Assembly (NCBI GenBank): GCA_032158295.1
Contig: CM063251.1
Coordinates: 17,795,425 to 17,859,424 of the forward strand
Length of the DNA stretch: 64,000 nt
Reading direction: 5' to 3'
Origin: Pycnopodia helianthoides
Taxonomy: Eukaryota; Echinodermata; Asteroidea; Forcipulatida; Asteriidae
The number at the start of each line of letters is the position of its first letter. Position 1 is the first letter of the stretch. Below the pieces are notes generated by a model. It was given only the letters and a program-made list of their open reading frames with translations, was not told where the DNA came from and made no database searches. The position numbers and the translations under genes are program-made. Shown in pieces: positions 56,701 through 64,000 of this stretch.

Positions 56701-59700
56701 TGAGCCAACTTCTTAGCAGCGGCTTCAATGGCATTGGCGGCACTCAACAGTTCATTCTCAGCGATGACATTGGGGTCTTCCGGATCCACCCAATCACTTC
56801 CTGTGAAGGTCAAAGGTTAGGATTCATAGACAAAGTTCATTTCTGAATATACAGCTTTGAGGTTGGTTAAGACTGAGGGTTTCTGACCCCAAATTCCATA
56901 TTGCAGCTACAGCTCACAATCGTTGATTCATTCAGTCACGGCCTACAAAACACCACCATTTGGACAAATCGTGCAAAATTTCAGGAACTTGCTTCCTGTA
57001 TTTTGTGTAATTTTAAGGACCTTAAACATTTAATTTACTGACTTTCTAAATTCCAAATTCAGAAACATACCCCTATAACCACCGAGGAAGTAGGGGGGGG
57101 TAACAACAATGACATATAAAAACAACATTAACAAGTGTATATGTTCACATTTGATTAATCAAAACAATAACTAATAATTACAATTTTAAAACTATTTTGC
57201 CTCTCTTTCAGTACAATGAACAGGAAATAATATTTTGAAACGTACGTAACAATCTTTAAGGGGTTGGAATTACTATGAAATTGCAGGGGATGATGAGTGA
57301 CCTTTGAACTGGCAAACAATCTGCAAGGTAAAGTGAGGCTGTGTCCGAAATTAGCGGCTACAGCTACGGCTATGGCTAGATTTCTGCGTCATCATGTGTT
57401 GAAGTATAATATGTCCTTAGCAACACCCTTAGCAACAGTCGTAGCCGTAGCTGTAGCCGCCAATTTGGATACGGCCTTAGTATTTTTGTCATGGCTTTGA
57501 GTCCAACCTTTTAAGGCTTCAGCTGCTTGAACGAGTTCTCCTACGGTCTGAGCGACTCTCTTTGAGTGTTGACCCAATCGCTGCTTGCCTTCCACTGTCG
57601 GGCGTTGGATGTTCTATAAAAAGGAATTGGAAATACATCAAAGAATCAGACTATGTTCTATGTAAATGTATTCATCAGACATTCAGACTTGTTCCAACTT
57701 TTAAGAGAAACTTCGTCCATTTCTATTGACCCTTGCACGCATGCAGCAACCTTGCACGGCAAGCAGCACCCTTGCACGGCAAGCAGCACCCTTGCACGGC
57801 AAGCAGCACCCTTGCACGGACAAGCAGCACCCTTGCACGGCAAGCAGCACCCTTGCACGACAAGCAGCACCCTTGCACGACAAGCAGCACCCTTGCACGG
57901 CAAGCAGCACCCTTGCACAGCAAGCAGCACCACTTGCACGGCAAGCAGCACCCTTGCACGCAGCAGCACCTGACGCAGGCAGCACCTTGCACAACTTGCA
58001 GCACCCTTTCACACGCATATCTTGTCTCCCATTTTGGGAGTCAAAATGTACACGCAAAAAATGACTCCCAATATTGTGGACATGGTAGACGCGCATTGTG
58101 CGGAGGTGCATTTCGCATCATGCAAGGGGTCAATTGGAAGTTTTCTTTGAGCTCAAATAGAAAAATGAAAGGGCCATTGTCTGCTTCTTGAAAAAATCAG
58201 AACGATCTACTGATGTATTTTTGGACTTGTTTTGAAGATATATTCATTTGTTGTTGAGCTGCAGTTGTTTGGTTATTTCCTTAGTATAGCTTAAAGTTAT
58301 TGATTTTGAGTATATCATTTTGATATTGTGGTGCTTTGACCTTTTGTAGACCATAGCGGCCATAAGTGGCCTGTAACAAAATGCCCAGTGGCTGCAATTG
58401 GCCGCAAGATTGGACCTACTTCCAGTCACAGAAGAGGTCAAAGTGAAAGTCATGTCCAGAATTGATAACTTCCAATGTTTCCCAATGTTGAAAACTATTA
58501 ACTTGGTAAACAACAGACTTGTTTTATATTGTTTTTAGGACATTTTTACTGAAAAAATTAACAATAGAAAAATAAACAATGGTAGGCATGTATTGGCGTA
58601 TAGTGATGACTGTACAGAAAGGAGTGGTCTCTATTAAAGGGTTAAGTGTCGTTTTAGGAGGACTGTGGGGATAAAGTTTTCATTATCAATGATTTTTTTC
58701 TTACAACATGGACTTGTTCCAACATGGATCTGTAGGAGTCAGCACACTGCTTTCCAGCATTCAGAGTTCTGTCTCTTAGCTCTGCAGATTCTGCTGCACT
58801 TGCAGCTCCCTAAAACACAGACACAACAAATTAATCATAAAAATTAATCAATAATAAATAGATTTCACTTCACGGTCCGTGAACTAATACCTTTTTCAAA
58901 TCAAAGACATTCTTCGTAAAAAAATTTGTACTGAACATAAAAGAGTACATGAGACCTACCCGGCTACAGTCGATCATAGCAAACAGAGCCTGCCTGGCCA
59001 AGTTGGCAGCAGCTGTTACATCGTCCTGTTTTCCTGAGTTGCCTGCATTGACTGCCTTAGCAGTGGCCAAGGTAACAGCCTTTGTACTGCGGATGAGCTG
59101 CTCTGGTGTTGCTCGACGGTCGCCGAGTGAGGGATTGTCAAGAATCTGTAACCAATCAAGTCGTTGGTGTAGTGTTAGTAAAACTAAATAACAAAAAATG
59201 ATCGTCACCATGGCGAGTTTAAGGTGATTCCTCTGCTGCACTTCCCAGGTTGTATCGTAAACTTGGGTGTGATCCATGGCTATACGGCAGTTACAGGTTG
59301 AATGGCTTTAAACCGACACCCCTGAACAAAGATTCTGATTCACGTATCCAAAAATAATGCATTTACCCGCTAAGTCTGCTGCCACCTAGAGGCCATTAAT
59401 TTTCGGCAAAGATTAACACAACATATGACATTCACTATATAATATGTCACATATTCTTGAAAAGTTGAGGAATGAGATAGCTATCGCTAAGATTATAACG
59501 GATTTTGTGTGTACCTTGGCTTCTTGTGTGATTGCGTCGATAGTAGCCTCTAAGGCCCTGGTGCCTCGTAGCGCTTCATCCTCTACCGTCTTGACAGTCT
59601 TTAGGAGTGATGTCACGTTAGTAACCATGACCTTGGCTGAACTCTTGAGGTTTCCCACTGTGGGGTCGTTGACCCCTTTACCGGATGCCATCTTGGTTGC

Positions 59701-62307
59701 CGAGATGAGATCACCGAGGGCAGAAGCCACATCCTTCACGGCATTGATGAGCAGAACCTATTGAGAATAGTCAGTCGGATATAAATGAACAATTCACATC
59801 TTATATCACTGATAAATTTAGAATATTCAAAGCTGAGTATACAGTGCTTACCACACATCGGTGAAGGGTAAAGACAAAATAATAATAATATATTTAACCA
59901 AAATTAAGATTTGTCTTTAAGCTTCTAAAAGAGTGTTCATAGTTACGTCTTTCTCCAATAATTGGAACATGGAATGAATAAATTACAATCAGAAGATTGG
60001 CTATGACAGTGTGTGCCTACCTGTCCGTCAGGGTCATCCCCACCCAGTGTGGCAGCTCCTAATTTAACGACATCAGCCAGCCTAGTGATGGTAGAGACAG
60101 CAGATTGTGCCGCATTGGCAAGCTGCTCCTGGGTGGATGCTGCTCCTGTAACGAGAGTCTTAGTGTCTTCAACAAGAGCCTTTGCCGTCTTCAAGATGCT
60201 CTCCCTAAGAAATGGGGAAAAGGTGCTCAGAGTTAAGTACGGGAGGGCAAATAAATTCTGGTGGTGCCAGCTGTAGGTTTCAACTCAGCTGTGACATCAC
60301 TGTCTCTAAGTAAAATGGCCGCCCACATCACCAGTGACTGCCTGCTCCATAAACAAAGCAACAATAAGAATAGTATAGGGCCTAATGATCCTCATTTATT
60401 CTGGCAAAAATACACAAGTTCATGTACAAACATAAAAAACTTAAATTAAAAACCATTGGGGATGCCCAAGAAAAACAAAAGTAAACAAATTCAACTGTTG
60501 ACAAAAGGCAATTGTCTCAAAATGACTGACTAACGCCAATTGTATTATTTAATCCCAGATGAATTTTAGACAAACACATGTACACATAAAATAAGTTCAA
60601 ACAACACAAACTAAAAAGCACAAGAAAAAAACCCTAAATAAATAAAAACTTGATTGTCTGCATTGTACCTGTGATCAGCAAATGATGCACCGTCGTTTCC
60701 GCACTCAGAGTACCAGCTGATGCAAACATAATAGTGGTATCAAGGTCACCGATGATACCCGAGACTGTACTAGCTGCATTGATACACGCCTGGGTACCAC
60801 TTGACCCAGCCTGTAGGGCTGCCATCACGTAATTACACTAGCAAAATAAAACAAGAGATTTATGTTACATCGATGATTGAAACATGTTCATGCCTGTGTA
60901 GGGCTACTGCCCTTGAATCTACACTACAGCAGTTGATTTAATGAAGCTTTAGCAACTTTTGTGATGATTTCTTGTGTTAGTGGCGCACAATTTATGCCAA
61001 TAAATGTTGTGCATGTGCACTACACAGGTTACGTCAAGTTTGTGAAATCACAGCAGGAAAACAAAGATTTATGTCATATCAACCATTTCAGATGATAATT
61101 ACAGAACTTGTTGATTACCTCATGGTTTGACAGTCTCTTTCAAAGGCTAAATTCTTAAATTGCACTTCATGAAAAGAACGATGATGATCGTCACATCAAC
61201 GATTACTGTTCCATGTTCCTGGTTGGAGATTTCTTACTGAAAAGGTTGTATTGACAACCTGTTTTTTACAATCAGTCATCTTTAATACAAAAATAATGCC
61301 ATCATTCTGAGGCCGAAAGAACATCTGGCCCCTTGTTATGTAGCACTGTCAAAACCCTTACTGTGCACAGGGAACCTGACTTAGAACAGGATAGACCTGG
61401 ATACAAATTTATTAAGTTGACATTTAAGGTTTAAAATCAGTTATTTCTTAAACTTCTAAAATTCATCTCTAAGTTGTAAGATTTTGAAGACGCTTGATGA
61501 AAATTAATCTTTTTTACAACTTTTCCGTATATCAAAAGCTAAATTGATGTGGATTAGTGTCTGGTACTGTGATATCGAGGCACTATTAGAACCGGTAAAT
61601 AACTGACTCAGGGACACGATGCATGTGTGGTTCATAACATGTGGCGTGTCGTGGCCGAGCGGATAAGCACACCGGACTCAAGCTCTGATGTTTCTGATCG
61701 GCAGAGTGTGGGTTCGAGTCCCGGTCGTGACACTTGTGTCCTTAAGCAAGGCACTTAACCATTATTGCTTCGTCCTTCGGATGGGACGTAAAGCCGTAGG
61801 TCCCGTGTGTTGTGTAATGCACGTAAAAGAACCCAGTTACACTTATCGCTAAGAGAAGGGGTTCGCCCCGGTGTTCATGGTTTGATTGGCAGCATATTAC
61901 GCCACAGCACCTTGTAAACCATTACTTGGTGCTATGTAAAGGAACAGGTCTAGTACTTCAAAACGTAGCTCCACATTATACCTTGCAAGAAAAATACTGA
62001 GCGCTTTGAGACGCCCATTGGACGTGATAAAGCGCTATATAAGAACTGCGTATTATTATTATTATTATTATAATGTTGTCAACAATCCAGGTCCGCGCGC
62101 ATGCGCGATGCACACAAGAGTATATGTATGGAACGCCTAAGGTTACAATACTACAACTACCTTCTCAACGACGTTACGTGCGTTATCAACTAGGTCTTTC
62201 TTTGCCATGTTATCAGTCGGGTTACACTGAACAGTTCCAGCGTTCTTGACCAGATCGATGCTAGCATTGCCAAGATTGTCAACAGCCGACTTGATCCGCT
62301 GGGCAAC
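50469..62307 (-). CDS. TLN1: Talin, C-terminal part (11 exons), 5' end off window
   Basis: Talin links integrin tails to actin at the inner face of the plasma membrane. The window holds the rod end, from about bundle R10 to the dimerisation domain. Coding exons 5' to 3': 62307-62161, 60837-60669, 60204-60021, 59757-59515, 59145-58960, 58809-58705, 57613-57508, 56800-56676, 52104-51979, 51282-51037, 50714-50469. Strongly talin-like stretches include GTQACINAASTVSGIIGDLD, TITRLADVVKLGAATLG, NSTAKVMVTNVTSLLKTVK-like SSAKVMVTNVTSLLKTVKTV, VEGKQRLGQHSKRVAQTVGE, WVDPEDPNVIAENELLSAAN, ADESLNFEEQILEAAKAIAN, the actin-binding I/LWEQ region QGLCEAANAVVQGHASQERL, and a C-terminal helix ELEEARKKLERIRQAKYANR ending PPEDSD. 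Exon 60837-60669 lacks one base (see the findings). Introns are filled with MITEs and two minisatellites. Confidence 0.95.
50801..50915. repeat. Short hairpin MITE, TIR ctaggtggcagcagact
   Basis: Ends ctaggtggcagcagacttac and tgctgccacctacat; same family as 7074-7190. Confidence 0.7.
51037..51282 (-). CDS. TLN1: Talin exon, actin-binding (I/LWEQ) region
   Basis: Phase 0 to 0, 246 bp. Encodes DGQWSMGLISAARKVAAATQ through LISSAKQVASSTAQLLVACK and MRRLQ. Confidence 0.95.
51979..52104 (-). CDS. TLN1: Talin exon
   Basis: Phase 0 to 0, 126 bp. Encodes QADESLNFEEQILEAAKAIA and SALVKAASAAQRELVDQGM. Confidence 0.95.
52321..52452. repeat. MITE of the 'gctacagctacggctatgg' family, diverged
   Basis: Contains gtggctacagctgttac and a ccatagccacagcc tail. 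Related copies at 55464-55573 and 57338-57480, all in talin introns. Confidence 0.5.
52607..52965. repeat. 23 bp minisatellite, about 15 units, talin intron
   Basis: Unit gatgaagacaaggccaag + ccaga. Because 23 is not a multiple of 3, all three minus frames stay open and give spurious LHLWLGLVFISGLALSSSLA-type proteins. Confidence 0.95.
53940..54178. repeat. Tandem duplication, two units of about 118 bp
   Basis: gagtccaagtttaggtg...ggtggttggttggtcagtgt is followed by a second near-identical unit beginning gagtcaatgtttaggtg. Confidence 0.85.
54179..55463. other. Talin intron, nothing recognised
   Basis: No exon, family repeat or RNA gene recognised. Confidence 0.35.
55464..55573. repeat. MITE of the 'gctacagctacggctatgg' family
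   Basis: atggccgtatccacatttgc + ggctacagctacggctatg, with an inverted partial agccgtagccgattcagacac end. Confidence 0.65.
55594..55795. repeat. MITE, TIR gggcccaatttcat
   Basis: Begins gcccaatttcagagaggtgc and ends gcagctctatgaaattgggccc. Confidence 0.75.
56676..56800 (-). CDS. TLN1: Talin exon
   Basis: Phase 1 to 0, 125 bp. Encodes SDWVDPEDPNVIAENELLSA and AIEAAAKKLAQLQPRGRAR. Donor AGG|GTAAGT. Confidence 0.95.
57338..57480. repeat. MITE of the 'gctacagctacggctatgg' family, full copy
   Basis: Ends ggctgtgtccgaaattagcgg and, inverted, ctaaggccgtatccaaattg + gcgg. It stops only 28 bp from the donor end of the exon at 57508-57613. Confidence 0.75.
57508..57613 (-). CDS. TLN1: Talin exon
   Basis: Phase 0 to 1. 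Encodes NIQRPTVEGKQRLGQHSKRV and ELVQAAEALK. Confidence 0.95.
57738..58000. repeat. 20 bp minisatellite, about 13 units, talin intron
   Basis: Unit cttgcacggcaagcagcacc. Frames on both strands across it are spurious. Confidence 0.95.
58705..58809 (-). CDS. TLN1: Talin exon
   Basis: Phase 0 to 0, 105 bp. Encodes GAASAAESAELRDRTLNAGK and QCADSYRSMLEQVHV. Confidence 0.92.
58960..59145 (-). CDS. TLN1: Talin exon
   Basis: Phase 0 to 0, 186 bp. Encodes ATPEQLIRSTKAVTLATAKA and DDVTAAANLARQALFAMIDC. Confidence 0.95.
59221..59395. repeat. Fragments of the tRNA-Asn-like repeat core and hairpin MITE
   Basis: 59221-59330 repeats the 'cttcccaggttgtat...gttgaatggct' core of 3935-4288. 59365-59395 is a lone taagtctgctgccacctaga end. 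Confidence 0.6.
59515..59757 (-). CDS. TLN1: Talin exon
   Basis: Phase 0 to 0, 243 bp. Encodes VLLINAVKDVASALGDLISA and SSAKVMVTNVTSLLKTVKTV. Confidence 0.95.
60021..60204 (-). CDS. TLN1: Talin exon
   Basis: Phase 2 to 0, 184 bp. Encodes ESILKTAKALVEDTKTLVTG and QSAVSTITRLADVVKLGAAT. Confidence 0.95.
60669..60837 (-). CDS. TLN1: Talin exon with one-base frameshift
   Basis: Encodes MAALQAGSSGTQACINAAST, VSGIIGDLDTTIMFASAGTL and SAE, then continues only in the next frame as DGASFADHR. The exon is 169 bp where its neighbours' phases need 170. The missing base falls in the A run (plus-strand ttt at 60697-60699). Confidence 0.9.
61645..62072 (+). repeat. tRNA-Leu-like SINE, full length
   Basis: Head gtgtcgtggccgagcggata with a long variable arm and B box gggttcgagtcccgg. 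The body matches 802-1221 (inverted), and the tail is gcgctatataagaactgcg + tatt units. It sits in the talin intron between exons 62161-62307 and 60669-60837. The head resembles a class II tRNA such as Leu. Confidence 0.88.
62161..62307 (-). CDS. TLN1: Talin exon, first in window
   Basis: Phase 0 to 0, 147 bp, acceptor ttatccatccag, donor GAGAAG|GTAGTT. Encodes AQRIKSAVDNLGNASIDLVK and CNPTDNMAKKDLVDNARNVV. Confidence 0.93.
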
Positions 62308-64000
62308 CTGGATGGATAACGAACGAAGAAGACAGACGGAGAAAGGAGGGGAGCAGGGACGGGAGAGAGACGGGAAGTGTGTAGAGATTGGAAAGTAAAA
62401 AAACATGGAGCAAAGAAAAACGTCATGGCATGCAGAAAGAAAATCTTCACAGTAGCTAAATTAGTGAGTTCACCAGTGCTTTATGATTCTTACCAACAGT
62501 TTATGTAAAAACAAATGTTCCCTGAAGATTGAAAAAAGGGAACGTGGCATCAAGACAATTCTTTCATATCTTAATACACAATTAGCACACACTAAGTACA
62601 CTGGCAACGAGTCAGCTTTCTATCAGCTTTGTGTGTGTAAGTTTAACTAAGAGCGTTTTTAAAACAACAAAGCCTAAAACTGCTTGCAGAATGCAGCAAA
62701 AACACCAGTGAACCCTCGTTTAAACTATAAATCTACTGAGAAATTAAGCAAGATGTTCCATTTGATAAATATGTAATAATAAGTAGCAGTGAAACTTTTG
62801 GTATGAACTAAAGTCAATACAATTCAAGCAAACTCTACAAATATGATGAATGACACATTATTGGCAAAATGCTATGAATTACATTGCAGAGTGAGGTCTA
62901 ACTCTATCATCTAATCACACATTGCATTCTCTGAACTACCATCGTGCAAATTAGGAATCCAACACTGATTATACTGAAGAGGCTGAAATAAAAAATTGTC
63001 ATTAAACTATTTACGACTACAGCGGTTATATTCAGAAGTCGTACAACGACGCTACATACTGTCTATAATATCATTTGAATGTGTAAAGAGACCTGCAGCA
63101 TTAACACTAAAACTAACACCACTTTCTCCCATCAAAAACGCTATATCCATTCCAGGCCTGGAACGTCACAATTGGCAGACTGTTTCTTCATTGCCCTTGT
63201 CATGGCTTCGGCATCCTTAAAATATATCACATTTTTCTGATAGTCTACTACAAATTCTAAATCTTCTAAAGAAAGGTGTGTACAAGAATGAGATTCCAGG
63301 CCTCCACTATACTTCACTGCTAATGCTCACAACCAGAAAGCTATGTACAAGAAAGAGGACTGCAAAAGATCTACTCAATAATTTAAGAGCAAAGGTACAT
63401 TGCATTGGCTCAGTGCTAGAAGCTCCTCACAGTCACCTGGCAAATATCAAAAAGCTACAAATTGACAACTACGCTAAGCATATTATTCAGTTAAAGCACA
63501 AGCCAAACAGACAACAAGCCAATATAAATGCTTGATTTGAGGAATTAACCGTAAGCAGATAACACCTGCCCACCAATTTGTCTAGAATATTGAATACTTT
63601 GCTCAATATTTGTTTTTCGCTCAGCAAGAATAGCGGGGCGCCGGTCAGCAAACAGAGCATGATATTTAGGCTGGTACCATGTTTCTGCTTAGCAAAGTTG
63701 TGTGGTAAGCAGCTCTTTGATATCTGGCCGTGGTTACCAATGCCCTGAATGATCCATACAGGTTCACCTAGGATACTATTCTACAATGAGAGGCAGATAA
63801 CAACATCGTCAATAAGTATATCAATAGGAGACACCAACTTCAAGTAAAACAGGATCTCACAAAGACAATAAATCTAAACTATCTACAGTAATTTACAAGG
63901 GCTCTCTAGTAGGATGCATGCAGGGGGGTTCCACATGGTCAAATCTGTCGTACAATTCCATACAATCAGGAGACAGTTTTGTATCATTCTAAAAATGCCT
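62308..64000. other. Talin intron, mostly unrecognised
   Basis: No further talin exon found up to the right edge. 63608-63730 shows 'gcttagcaaag...agcagctctttgat' segments of the aaattgggccc MITE family. An 85-codon plus frame at 63278-63535 has no recognisable domain. Confidence 0.4.

Noticed and set aside
57653..58191. Cys-rich and His/Ala-rich frames on both strands
   Set aside because: Produced by the 20 bp minisatellite in a talin intron.
63278..63535. 85-codon plus frame in the talin intron
   Set aside because: Composition is ordinary, but no motif of RT, transposase or other family could be identified.

Overview
This window is animal nuclear DNA: genes are split by GT–AG introns, and most of the sequence is repeats. 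The talin and MTFMT genes, the tRNA-derived SINEs with AT-rich trinucleotide tails, and many TTAA-flanked palindromic MITEs point to an invertebrate deuterostome. An echinoderm, probably a sea star, fits best; this is inferred from repeat style and was not checked by any search.

Three protein-coding genes can be assembled exon by exon. (1) On the minus strand, from 32.03 kb leftward off the window start, lies a gene for a secreted protein I cannot name. It has a signal-peptide exon, three tandem cysteine modules, each built from the same A-B-C-D exon series with the same intron phases, then a Ser/Thr- and Lys-rich tail. (2) On the plus strand, 38.28-46.08 kb, is MTFMT, the mitochondrial methionyl-tRNA formyltransferase, in 11 coding exons. 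(3) On the minus strand, 62.31-50.47 kb, are the C-terminal 11 coding exons of talin; its 5' part lies beyond the right edge. MTFMT and talin converge. Gene 1 and MTFMT diverge from a 6 kb spacer that holds a threefold tandem 1.19 kb element and a 0.9 kb foldback element.

The repeats include several palindromic MITE families (most at TTAA), tRNA-Leu-like SINEs, tRNA-Asn-like units, decayed LINE and DIRS-like retroelement pieces, hammerhead-like hairpins, and minisatellites with units of 20, 21, 23, 26, 38, 46, 57, 67 and 99 bp. Almost all longer open frames not assigned here are read-through of minisatellites or MITEs.

The main points for follow-up are: the unnamed three-module protein and its exon phase code; an 82 bp tandem duplication of one of its exons that can only be used as either/or; a 99 bp satellite that has copied the 5' splice site of its own upstream exon about 12 times; and one-base homopolymer length errors that break MTFMT and talin at one place each.
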